From CAZAPG01 sp964486935 (GTDB lineage Bacteria; Chloroflexota; Anaerolineae; 4572-78; J111), in the NCBI GenBank assembly GCA_964486935.1, contig CAZAPG010000001.1:124001-188000 (forward strand): 64,000 nucleotides of DNA, read 5' to 3'. Position 1 is the first letter of the stretch, and each line of letters starts with the position of its first letter. Below are positions 1 to 7,922 of the stretch, piece by piece. Below the pieces are notes generated by a model, which worked only from the letters and a program-made list of their open reading frames with translations, did not search any database and had not been told where the DNA came from. The translations under genes were made by a program, and so were the position numbers.

Positions 1-851
1 ATGCCCAAAATAATCGCCAGAATGCCCACCGTAAACAGCGGGCGCGTGCCGATGGGGCCAACTTCCAGCCCGCCAAACGCGCGCATCAACCACAGCGCAG
101 CCAGATACAACTCAATCCCCCCGCCGATGGCAAACATTACCAGGCCGCTGCTGCCAAACAGCCGCATGGGGTGTTGCAGGTAAGTTGTCAAAAAAAACAC
201 GGTCACAAAATCTAACAGGCCGCGCAGCGCCCGGCTGCCGCCATATTTTGACACCCCGGCGTGGCGCGGGTGATGCTGCACCGGCAACTCGGCAATGCGA
301 AAGCCCCGGCCCGCGGCCAGCACCGGAATAAAGCGGTGAAAATCGCTGTACAGGGGAACTTGCTGGGTAACAACCCGCCGGTATGCCTTGAAACCGCAGT
401 TGAAATCGTGCAGGCGCAGGCCGCTAAAGGTAGAAACGGCCCAATTAAAAATGCGCGAGGGCCAGGTTTTGTCGATAGGGTCTTGCCGGTCGTAGCGCCA
501 GGCTGCTACCAGGTCAAACCCCTCGTTGAGTTTGCCCAGCATGGCCGGAATTTCGGCCGGGTCATCCTGCAAATCGGCGTCCAGGGTAATGATGATTTCG
601 CCCCGACTGTGGCGAAATCCGGCGGTGAGCGCGGCGGTTTTGCCAAAATTTCGCTGAAAGTGGATGACCTGCACCGCCGGGTCCTGCTCAAACACGCTTT
701 GCAGAATCCGGGGCGACTCGTCGCTGCTGCCATCATTCACAAAAATAATTTCATAGGGCCGGCCCAGGGGAGCCAAAGCCCCCGTTAATTTTTGGTGCAG
801 CAGCCGCAAATTTTCTGCCTCGTTCAACAGGGGGATGACAATGGAAAGCAT
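1..851 (-). CDS. GT2 family glycosyltransferase, DPM1/ArnC-like, C-terminus cut by window edge
   Basis: The minus strand is open from the ATG at 851 to the left edge (about 283 residues). The N-terminal GT-A domain starts MLSIVIPLLNE and carries FVNDGSSDES, the metal-binding stretch DADLQDDP and the downstream NCGFKAYRR, all typical of polyprenol-phosphate sugar synthases. Hydrophobic segments follow from about residue 220 (FVTVFFLTTYL and FGSSGLVMFAIGGG), as in the GT2 enzymes that carry a membrane tail. The probable reaction is transfer of a sugar from a nucleotide sugar to a polyprenyl phosphate at the inner membrane face. That would supply the lipid-linked donor needed by the GT39-type enzymes that fill the rest of this locus; this link is inference. 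It starts 2 bp after the stop of the FAD oxidoreductase gene upstream, so the two are probably co-transcribed. Confidence 0.9.
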   Translation of the reverse strand, partial: MLSIVIPLLNEAENLRLLHQKLTGALAPLGRPYEIIFVNDGSSDESPRILQSVFEQDPAVQVIHFQRNFGKTAALTAGFRHSRGEIIITLDADLQDDPAEIPAMLGKLNEGFDLVAAWRYDRQDPIDKTWPSRIFNWAVSTFSGLRLHDFNCGFKAYRRVVTQQVPLYSDFHRFIPVLAAGRGFRIAELPVQHHPRHAGVSKYGGSRALRGLLDFVTVFFLTTYLQHPMRLFGSSGLVMFAIGGGIELYLAALWLMRAFGGLEVGPIGTRPLFTVGILAIILG

Positions 852-853
852 GG

Positions 854-2314
854 TTATCCTTGTGATTTGTTGGGGATGCGAATCTCCTCGTGGTAGGAGC
901 GCTCGGTGTTGACCGCCCACAAATCGTGTTGGTGGCCCAAAATATTCTCTACGGCCAGCATAGCCGTCAGCATCGAATGGTCCTGGTTGTTGTATTTGTG
1001 CAGCCCGTTGCGCCCGGCGGTTTGCAGGTTTTCAATAGAGCGCAGGTGGGCTTTGAGCGTGTCAAGATAAACCTGATACTCGCCGGTGTACACCGGATAG
1101 GCTTTGGGCTGGCGGTACACCACGCCGTCAATCACCGCTTCTTCTTGCACCAGGCCCAGTTGGGCCAATTCTTTACGGCCCAGGGCAATCAGGCCGGCGT
1201 CGTCCATTTGCCACAGCCGGTCATCTTCGTTGCAAAAATATTCCAGACCAATGCAGGTGGTGCCGGGCTGCGCGTCGGGAATCATCTCCGGGCTCCAGTT
1301 CTTAAAATTCTGAATGCGCCCCACCTGCACTTCGGGGCTGTGAACGTAAATCCAGTTATCGGGAAACAACTCGTCGGGTTTGACAATCAAGGCCACGGTT
1401 AAAAAATCGCGATAGGTCAGGCGTCGGGCGGCTTCAACCACCTTTGGCGGGGGGGCCGGCTTCATTTTTAAAATCAGTTCGTTAAGCGGCATGCTGGAGA
1501 TAAAGTGGCTGCCGGCGATGGTTAGCGTTTCCCGGCAGTTCAGGGCCACAACCTGTTTGACCCGATTGCCCTCAAGGCGCAGTTCCACCACATCCGATTC
1601 GGTCAATACCCGGTGGCCGGCCCGCTCGATAATTTCCTGGACTCGCTCCCACAGCATCCCCGGCCCCCGGCGGGGGTAGTGAAAGCTGTCAATCAGGGTG
1701 GTGACGGTTTTCTTTTGCGATTTGAACAATGCATCTTTAAGGGCCGTGGTTAGCGATAACCCTTTGATGCGCTGCGCGGCCCACTCGGCCTTAATTTCGG
1801 TGCAGGGGATGCCCCACACTTTTTCGGTGTAGGTTTTGAAAAAAATCTGAAACAGGCGGCGGCCAAAGCGGTTCGAGACCCATTCCTCGAGGTTTTCCTC
1901 TTTGGGGTAGGGGTTGACCCGCGCCCACAGATAGCTCAACCCCACCCGCATCGATTCGATAAAGCCCAGCTTGGCCAGCGCGTCAAAGAAGCGAATAGGG
2001 TAATAAAAGAATTTTTGGTTGTAGTAAATGCGCGACAACCGGCGACGATGCAAAAAATCGTTACCCAGCACCTCGCGCCACATAGCCTCTACCTGGGGCA
2101 CTTTGGTGTAAAAACGATGCCCGCCAATATCAACGCCGTAACCTTTGTAATTTTCGGTGCGGGCAATGCCGCCCACCCGCCGCTCTTTTTCCAGCACAAT
2201 GGTTTTTTGGCCCAATTTAGAGAGTTGGTAGGCCGCCGTCAGCCCGGTTGGCCCGGCGCCAATAATGACCACGTCGGTTTTTAGGTTGGAATTGTTATTT
2301 GTATCGGTTGTCAT
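854..2314 (-). CDS. FAD-dependent oxidoreductase (protoporphyrinogen oxidase / UDP-galactopyranose mutase-like)
   Basis: About 486 residues. The N-terminus has a Rossmann dinucleotide-binding motif (DVVIIGAGPTG, about residues 14-24), an acidic end of beta-2 (VLEKERRVGG) and the conserved DIGGHRFY stretch. This places it among the amine-oxidase-like flavoproteins found next to GT2 genes in polysaccharide clusters. The substrate is unknown; sugar or lipid-carrier modification fits the context. An in-frame TTG at 2347 would add 11 residues, but the ATG at 2314 has an AAAGGG stretch just upstream and is preferred. It sits 2 bp from the GT2 gene, suggesting a functional pair. It could also be a dehydrogenase or desaturase of the same superfamily. 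Confidence 0.82.
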   Translation of the reverse strand: MTTDTNNNSNLKTDVVIIGAGPTGLTAAYQLSKLGQKTIVLEKERRVGGIARTENYKGYGVDIGGHRFYTKVPQVEAMWREVLGNDFLHRRRLSRIYYNQKFFYYPIRFFDALAKLGFIESMRVGLSYLWARVNPYPKEENLEEWVSNRFGRRLFQIFFKTYTEKVWGIPCTEIKAEWAAQRIKGLSLTTALKDALFKSQKKTVTTLIDSFHYPRRGPGMLWERVQEIIERAGHRVLTESDVVELRLEGNRVKQVVALNCRETLTIAGSHFISSMPLNELILKMKPAPPPKVVEAARRLTYRDFLTVALIVKPDELFPDNWIYVHSPEVQVGRIQNFKNWSPEMIPDAQPGTTCIGLEYFCNEDDRLWQMDDAGLIALGRKELAQLGLVQEEAVIDGVVYRQPKAYPVYTGEYQVYLDTLKAHLRSIENLQTAGRNGLHKYNNQDHSMLTAMLAVENILGHQHDLWAVNTERSYHEEIRIPNKSQG

Positions 2315-2392
2315 CGACCCTTTGCCATATCCCAGAACATTGTACAAATATCAGCGAGCGCCGTCAATAGGGGTTGGGATTTGACCTCATCT

Positions 2393-4426
2393 CTAATCCC
2401 CCTGTTGCTCCACCACCCACTCGCCCAAAATAACGGCGTTTTCGCCGCTCTGGTCGTTGATGACGCCCAGCCGCTCAAATGTTTCCGGGTGATAAAAGCC
2501 AACCACCAGCCGGTAGCGACCCGGCGCTAAATTGGGCGGCAGGGCCAGCGTGGCCCCGTCGCGCAGGGTGTCGCTGCTTTCAAACAGCGCTGACCAGCGC
2601 GAGGTGGGAACTTTGCCGTCGTAAATAAAGTGGTCGGCCTGGGCCACGGTGGCATTACTTTCATCGCGTAGATGCGCAAACACCTTGGCAGCCGGCGGCA
2701 CATTGCCCTGCCAAAAAAGGGTCAGCCGCATAACCGCGCCGGGGGCAGGGGCCGGCGGGGTGGCCGTGTAGCCCAGCAGGTGCGCGCCGCCCTCAAATTG
2801 AGCGTTCAGCCGGGTGTCGACATGCCCGGCCAGCGGCCAGGCGTCGGGCCGGCTGACCAGCGCCCAGACGCCGCCTTCGCCCCATTTTTTATCCATTTGC
2901 CACAAAATTTGCTGGTGCAGGTTGCTGGTGTAGCTGTTGAACAGCCAGAACTCTTGCGTTACCAGCCACACCCGCCCCTGTTCGGCCAGCAGTTGGTTAA
3001 AATCCTCCGCCGATTCCAGCCAGATGGCCCCGCTATAGCGGTCGCCCAGAGCGCCGTCGGGCCGCACAATCAATTTGGGCGATGACTGCACCAGGTAATA
3101 GTCGCTGCGGTTCAGGTAGAGCAGGCTGGCCGGCGGCAGCATGCTCATCACTTTGTCGCCCGCAGACATATTTTGGCCGACATGCCGGAACGCCAAATCG
3201 TAGCGGTTCCAGCCGCTGCTGTCAGACTCGATGATGTTTTCCAGCGGCGGCAGAAAGGGCAGGGTGAGCAGCAGGGCCAGCGCCAGCCCCGCGCCAAATT
3301 TTTGGGCGGCTGTTTTGGGCCAGGGCAACCAGGCCAACACCTCTCGCCCGCCGTGGGCCGCCAGTAGCAAAAAGATGGCCTGCACCTGCATCAGCAGGTA
3401 ACGCGCCCGCTGCCAGTGGGGGTTGATGACCAACGCCAGAGTGAGCATCACCGTGACAAAAATGATCCCCAGATAAAGCGCGCCGGTATCTGGCCGCCGC
3501 CGCTGGCCGCCAGCCAGCCGCCACAGGGTGACGGCCAGCCCCAGCAGCGCCAGGGCCAACAGCGGCCCGTGGGGCAGGTCAATAAAATAGGGGCCGTAAG
3601 ATTCCCAGGCATGGCCCACATCGGAGGGGATTTGCAGAAATTTGTTGGTCAACAGGCCAAATTTGGCATCCAACCCCGCGTTGGCGGTTTGAAACTCTAC
3701 GGTTGGCGGCGGCTGAAAAATAACGCCGGAGGAGAGAGCCAGTCCGGCCAGGGCCAGCGCAATCAGCCAGTCGCGCAGCAGCGCCCGCCGCCAGCGCGCC
3801 ACGTTGATTAGCCACAGCGCCCCCGCCGCCGCAAACCAGGCCGGCAGCAGCACCACGGTTGAAAAGTGAGTCAGCAGCGTGCCGCCGTAACTCAGGGCCA
3901 GGGCCAGCCGGTGGCGGGCCGAATCTCTGGTCAAGCCTAGCCACAGCAAAGCCACGCTGAGCAGCGCCAGCCATTGAGCCAGGCTAATCATCCGGGCGCG
4001 GCCACTCCACTCTACGGATTCCAGGCTCAGGGCCAGCCACAGCGCGGCCAGCAGCCCCAGCCAGGATGAGCGCAGAACTCGCGCCCCCAGCCAGTAGGTG
4101 GTGGGCACGGCCAGCGTGCCAAAGATAACCGCCGGCCAGCGACCCAACGCCTCGTTGAAACCCAGCAGCCAGAACAAAGCCCCGCTGAGGTAGGTGTAGG
4201 GCAGGCCGGGATCGTAAAAAAGGCCGGTGGGGTAAAGCGGCTGGCCGGATCGGGCTACAAAGTTGGCGGCAGTCAGGGTGAAAAATTCGTCAATATGAAA
4301 TTGAAACAGGGTCAGGGCGCGGACTCGCAGCCAGAAGGCCAGCAGAGTCAGCAGAGCAGCGAGTTTTTGGTTTTGAGTTTTGAGTTGGGTGAGGCGCGAT
4401 ACGTGATGCGTAAGATGTCGGTTCAT
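2393..4426 (-). CDS. GT39-type membrane glycosyltransferase with one C-terminal beta module
   Basis: 677 residues. A hydrophobic GT-C body of about 10-12 membrane segments is followed by a soluble tail. The first outer loop holds the acidic pair Asp46-Glu47 (HIDEFF), the hallmark of ArnT/PMT-like enzymes that use polyprenyl-phosphate sugars. The body resembles the gene at 40475-42544 (both have a PxGxFxDxGxxxxYLS loop and a WPxxxxGTLxxPxxY stretch). Residues from about 550 form the shared tail module, with LTLFWQG, VFAHLRD, AQADH, PPNLAPGRYRLVVGFY and INDQSGENA. The N-terminal stretch (residues 4-23) is encoded by a low-complexity repeat patch, so the true start may differ. It follows the four-helix-bundle gene by 7 bp. 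The acceptor is unknown. Confidence 0.85.
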   Translation of the reverse strand: MNRHLTHHVSRLTQLKTQNQKLAALLTLLAFWLRVRALTLFQFHIDEFFTLTAANFVARSGQPLYPTGLFYDPGLPYTYLSGALFWLLGFNEALGRWPAVIFGTLAVPTTYWLGARVLRSSWLGLLAALWLALSLESVEWSGRARMISLAQWLALLSVALLWLGLTRDSARHRLALALSYGGTLLTHFSTVVLLPAWFAAAGALWLINVARWRRALLRDWLIALALAGLALSSGVIFQPPPTVEFQTANAGLDAKFGLLTNKFLQIPSDVGHAWESYGPYFIDLPHGPLLALALLGLAVTLWRLAGGQRRRPDTGALYLGIIFVTVMLTLALVINPHWQRARYLLMQVQAIFLLLAAHGGREVLAWLPWPKTAAQKFGAGLALALLLTLPFLPPLENIIESDSSGWNRYDLAFRHVGQNMSAGDKVMSMLPPASLLYLNRSDYYLVQSSPKLIVRPDGALGDRYSGAIWLESAEDFNQLLAEQGRVWLVTQEFWLFNSYTSNLHQQILWQMDKKWGEGGVWALVSRPDAWPLAGHVDTRLNAQFEGGAHLLGYTATPPAPAPGAVMRLTLFWQGNVPPAAKVFAHLRDESNATVAQADHFIYDGKVPTSRWSALFESSDTLRDGATLALPPNLAPGRYRLVVGFYHPETFERLGVINDQSGENAVILGEWVVEQQGD
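4360..4417. repeat. Low-complexity tandem-repeat patch encoding the N-terminus of the 2393-4426 protein
   Basis: On the minus strand this reads as a degenerate CGCATCACGTATCGCG block followed by AACTCAAAACTCAAAACC, a heptamer-type tandem repeat. Similar text lies between genes at 17575-17640. Here it lies inside a coding start region. Confidence 0.6.
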
Positions 4427-4433
4427 AGCAGGG

Positions 4434-4814
4434 TTATGGTTCCAATGCGGGTGGCGTGGTTGGGTTGGAGCGAGCCGTTTTTATCTGCGCTTCCACAATC
4501 TGGCAGAGTTTGTCGTTTTCGGCGGCCAGGCTGTGTACCTGGTCCTCGGTCAGCATGTCGCTTTTGGCAATAATTTTTAGCCAGATGCGCGTTTCGTTTA
4601 GTTCATTCAGGCAGATTTTCAATTGGGCAATGGTTTCGGTGGCGTTTTCAGCACGATAGGCCCTGGCAAAATGGGGCGAGGCGGCGGCGCCGCTGCGCAC
4701 CAACTGTTCGGCCAGGTGCTTGCCGGCGGTTGTTTTAGGCAGGTAGGCGCTGATTTTTATGACGCGCACGGCAAAATCAATGAGCCGGTCTTCGAGGTTG
4801 TCAATGTTGGTCAT
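4434..4814 (-). CDS. Four helix bundle protein (S23 / 23S rRNA intervening-sequence protein family)
   Basis: 126 residues, soluble and helical. The family pattern is visible: an N-terminal helix (LIDFAVRVIKISAYLPK), then AEQLVRSGAAASPHFARAYRA, then LKICLNELNETRIWLKII. These small proteins were first seen encoded in insertions of 23S rRNA, but many are free-standing genes, as here; their biochemical role is unclear. The ATG at 4814 has a GGAAAG ribosome site 7 bases upstream; an in-frame TTG five codons earlier overlaps that site and is rejected. It lies between two glycosyltransferase genes on the same strand, with no rRNA nearby. Confidence 0.88.
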   Translation of the reverse strand: MTNIDNLEDRLIDFAVRVIKISAYLPKTTAGKHLAEQLVRSGAAASPHFARAYRAENATETIAQLKICLNELNETRIWLKIIAKSDMLTEDQVHSLAAENDKLCQIVEAQIKTARSNPTTPPALEP

Positions 4815-4843
4815 GGCCGGTCTTTCCAAAGTAAATCATCATT

Positions 4844-7800
4844 TTAATCAAGGTTGACACGCCCGATGAGAGCGGCGTTGTTGGGCAGCAGCTGGTTATC
4901 GGCGTTTTGCACAGGCAGGCGCGCGCCATCGGCGGGGTGATACAAGCCAGCCAGCAGCGAGTATTCGCCGGGGGGCAGGTCGGCAGGCAGGGCAAGCCGG
5001 TGATAACTGAGCACGACCTCGCCGGGCTGCCAGGCCCAGGTTGGGTAAAGGCCGTTGGCCGGCGGCACGTCGTTTTGGGCGACCAGTTGCCCTTCCGGGT
5101 TGAGTAAATGAACAAAGGCCGTGGCCGGCTCGCCGGGCGAGGCCAACGCCTGCCAGTACAGCGTGACGTCAAGCGAGTCGTCATGGGGCGGCGGGCCAAC
5201 CTCGTAGCCCATCAATTGAATCGAACCGTTCAGGGTAAAATCCAGCGGGTGGTCGCCCTGGTAGCTGGGCCATTCTGGCGGCGTCACCCGAACGTGGGCA
5301 ATGGCGGCGGGGATATCCTGGCCGGCCAGGTTGCGCACCGGCAGCGGGGTCAGCGTGTCGGGCAAAAATAAACCCACGTCTAGCCGCAGCAGGGCGGGGG
5401 CAGGCGTGTCGGGCGGCAGGTCAAGAGTCCACACATCTTCAATTACCTCGCCGGGCCGCCAGGTGGTGGTCGGGCGGGTCTGGTGCCCCCCCAGCGGCGC
5501 GCCGTTGACCATGGCCAGGCGTTGCTCGTTGGCGGTAAATAGCTGCAAGCTGACATTGGCCTCGCGGTCGAGCCTGCGCAGGGCCTGCCAGTACAGGGTA
5601 ACGGTGAGCGGCTGGCCGGGCTGCGGCTGCTCCGGGGTTAGCCGGTAGGCCAGCAATCGCACCCGCTCGTAGTAGGTGTGCTCCAGCGGCGTGGCGGATT
5701 CTGGCACGGCATCGTCGGCCAGTTGGGCAAAGGCCACCTGGGGGTCAACCCGGCGCAGGCTGCCGCTGGCCGATACCTCCACCGCCGACCAGCCGGAGGC
5801 AAAATCAACCGCTTCCCACAGATTTTCTGCCTGCCGGACGCCCACTTGTAAATCGTACAGGCCGGGGGGCAGGCTGACGCCGGCCAGCGGGCAATCACTC
5901 TCGACGACTTCGCCGGGGGTGCGGGTTGACTCCTCAAAGCCGGGGGCGGTGGCGCAGGCCAGCCACGGGGAATGGGTGTCCACATTAAGCCACAGGCGAA
6001 TCCCCACCGGTTGGGTCTGCTTGCTTAGATTTTCCCAGATAAGGCGCACCGCCGGAGGAGAATTGTTTTCTGCCTGCCAGCGATAGCCGAAGAGTCGTAC
6101 CTGGCCCGGAATTTGGGCCGCTTCAGGGTCGGCGGGATAGGGGACGGGGTTGGGATAAACTTGCGCGTAGTCAATCCCGTTGATGGCGATGACTTTTTCC
6201 GGCGGAACGCGCTGCTGAAAGTAACGGATGACGCCGGGGCTGGGGTCGAGCTGGCGCTGGGATTGCTGGATGTAAAAAACAATTTTATCGGCGTGAAGCC
6301 ATTCGCCGTCGTTATCCAGGTTGAGGGTGTTGCCTTTGTAGCCAACCAGGTAATTGGAAAAGCGCGAAGCCACGGTGAGCGAGTTGGCGTTGGGCAAACT
6401 TTGCAAATAGGCGCCCACCTGGTCCATACCCTCGCCCCAGCCGATGCGCGTGAGGCGCTGGGCTGTGGCTCCGCCGCCCAGCAGCGGGTTGAAGTAAGAA
6501 AAGTAGTAGGGATGGTACGGCAGCGCCGTCATCAGTTGCAGGGCCAGCAGCGCAGCGCCGGCGGCCCACAGGCGACGCTCCGGCCAGTTGAGCCGCCGGG
6601 CCAATCGGACAAAAGCCATGGCCGCCAGCAGGTTGAGCGCGGGAAAGGCGGCCATTAGAAAGCGGTCTTGTTTGTGGCTGCCCAGGCTCATCCCGCCGAT
6701 GTAGAGCAGCGCGTAGGCTATCAGCGCCCAGATGCCGGCCTCATCCAGCAGGCCGGTCAGAAGCCTGGGCGATGGAAGGGACAAACGCTTTTTGACATAC
6801 GGGAACAAATAATAGACCCCCACCAGCAGGCCGATGAGCAAAAGCGGGGTGGCTCGCAGGGCAAAGTTAACCGGATAGAATAGCAGGCCGGGGTCCTGGT
6901 CCAGCACGGTTTGGCCCAAAAAGAAAATTTTGACGCCTTCCTGCCCCACCTTGAAGGTGGCATAGTTGTACATTAGCCTAAAGGTAGAGCCGGGAACGGT
7001 CCACACGGCGGGCCATAGCAGAATGAATGTGGCGGCTGCTGTCAGCCCCCAGGCGGCCATAACGACAACCCAGCGCCGCAGCGCCGCCAGCCAGCCCGAG
7101 ATTTGGCGCAAGTACCAGAGCAGGCTGATGACTCCAAACATCGGAATCAGCGCCAGCGCCTGGGATTTGGTGAGCCAGGCCAGCCCGCCGAAAATGGCGG
7201 AGATGAGCAGGTGAAACGTTGATGGGGAGAGCAGGGCGTAGGGCGTGGTGCGTGGTACGTAGCGTGTATTGATATTGCCGGATTCTGACCCGATCCGGTT
7301 ATTTCTCAGGGCGGCAATGAGGGCCAGCAGCGAGAGGGTCATCAGGCCGGTGAGCAGCCCCTCGGCGCGGTTGACCCGGCTGTCGCTTAGAATAAAGGGG
7401 TCGAGGCTGATAAAGACTGCCGCCAGCAAGGCCACTCGCCGGCCAAACAGATGGCGGGCATAGAGAAAAATCAGCACAACCAGCACAGTGTTGGCCAGCA
7501 CTACCGGGAAGCGCTGCAAATAGAGGTTGCTGGTGCGCGCCCACTCATGAATCAACAGGTAGACGCCCTCATCGCCAATCCAGCCGCCCTGCCAAACCGA
7601 GCGATAGAGCGAGGCCAGAAACAGCCAGATGGTCTCCAGCCAGACCGGAAAAATGCCGGGGTAGCCATCGCCCACCAGGGTGGCGGGCAGGTTGCCGGCC
7701 AGCAGGGCGCGGTAAAAATCAACGGCCCAGGCCCAGCGATCCTCCTCATCGATGGCCCGAAATACGTTGAGCGAGGTTAGCCGCAGCGAGGCCGCCAGCA

Positions 7801-7861
7801 GAAAGACGAACAGCGTTTCCAGATGAAGTTGGTATTTTTGCCAGAAAGCCGGTTTATTCAT
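4844..7861 (-). CDS. GT39-type membrane glycosyltransferase with three tandem C-terminal beta modules
   Basis: About 1005 residues from the ATG at 7861 (an in-frame TTG lies six codons upstream). The N-terminal half is a multi-pass GT-C body with the acidic pair Asp38-Glu39 (RAIDEEDRW) in the first outer loop. It also has the signature NPLLGG, GWGEGMDQ and INGIDYAQVYP, shared with the genes at 7906, 25084, 27196 and 38030. The C-terminal 400 residues contain three diverged copies of the tail module, beginning near RLFGYRW, RLLAYRL and QLMGYEV; the last is the best conserved (VTLYWQAL, AFVHLLN, LPPGEYSLLAGLYH). A roughly 25-residue loop insertion is encoded by a short-repeat patch at 7233-7271. 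The tail is predicted to lie outside the membrane and may bind glycans or the acceptor. Confidence 0.85.
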   Translation of the reverse strand: MNKPAFWQKYQLHLETLFVFLLAASLRLTSLNVFRAIDEEDRWAWAVDFYRALLAGNLPATLVGDGYPGIFPVWLETIWLFLASLYRSVWQGGWIGDEGVYLLIHEWARTSNLYLQRFPVVLANTVLVVLIFLYARHLFGRRVALLAAVFISLDPFILSDSRVNRAEGLLTGLMTLSLLALIAALRNNRIGSESGNINTRYVPRTTPYALLSPSTFHLLISAIFGGLAWLTKSQALALIPMFGVISLLWYLRQISGWLAALRRWVVVMAAWGLTAAATFILLWPAVWTVPGSTFRLMYNYATFKVGQEGVKIFFLGQTVLDQDPGLLFYPVNFALRATPLLLIGLLVGVYYLFPYVKKRLSLPSPRLLTGLLDEAGIWALIAYALLYIGGMSLGSHKQDRFLMAAFPALNLLAAMAFVRLARRLNWPERRLWAAGAALLALQLMTALPYHPYYFSYFNPLLGGGATAQRLTRIGWGEGMDQVGAYLQSLPNANSLTVASRFSNYLVGYKGNTLNLDNDGEWLHADKIVFYIQQSQRQLDPSPGVIRYFQQRVPPEKVIAINGIDYAQVYPNPVPYPADPEAAQIPGQVRLFGYRWQAENNSPPAVRLIWENLSKQTQPVGIRLWLNVDTHSPWLACATAPGFEESTRTPGEVVESDCPLAGVSLPPGLYDLQVGVRQAENLWEAVDFASGWSAVEVSASGSLRRVDPQVAFAQLADDAVPESATPLEHTYYERVRLLAYRLTPEQPQPGQPLTVTLYWQALRRLDREANVSLQLFTANEQRLAMVNGAPLGGHQTRPTTTWRPGEVIEDVWTLDLPPDTPAPALLRLDVGLFLPDTLTPLPVRNLAGQDIPAAIAHVRVTPPEWPSYQGDHPLDFTLNGSIQLMGYEVGPPPHDDSLDVTLYWQALASPGEPATAFVHLLNPEGQLVAQNDVPPANGLYPTWAWQPGEVVLSYHRLALPADLPPGEYSLLAGLYHPADGARLPVQNADNQLLPNNAALIGRVNLD
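7233..7271. repeat. In-frame short tandem-repeat patch (TACGCACCACGC type)
   Basis: On the minus strand this reads CTACGTACCACGCACCACG and continues in the same style. It encodes NTRYVPRTTPYALL in a loop of the 1005-residue glycosyltransferase. The patch at 25880-25935 has the same motif and encodes a similar peptide. Confidence 0.6.
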
Positions 7862-7884
7862 AACAGATATGATTGGCAAATTAC

Positions 7885-7922
7885 CATTTTCTATTTATCA
7901 CCTTACTATTTACTATTTACCA
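7885..7922. repeat. Short tandem-repeat patch (GTAAATA type) supplying a stop codon
   Basis: On the minus strand it reads GGTAAATAGTAAATAGTAAG and continues. The stop codon of the 7906-10830 gene lies within it, so the last residues of that protein come from repeat DNA. A related patch lies in frame at 28418-28446. Confidence 0.55.

Noticed and set aside
1860..1885. GGTTCGAG resembling a tRNA T-loop
   Set aside because: Inside the FAD oxidoreductase gene; no acceptor stem or anticodon arm around it. No tRNA gene was found anywhere in the window.
2311..2502. Small minus-strand frame overlapping the start of the FAD oxidoreductase
   Set aside because: Out of frame with both neighbouring genes and covers parts of both; no ribosome site.
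6113..6658. 181-codon plus-strand reading frame
   Set aside because: Antisense to the 4844-7861 glycosyltransferase; no start signal and low complexity.
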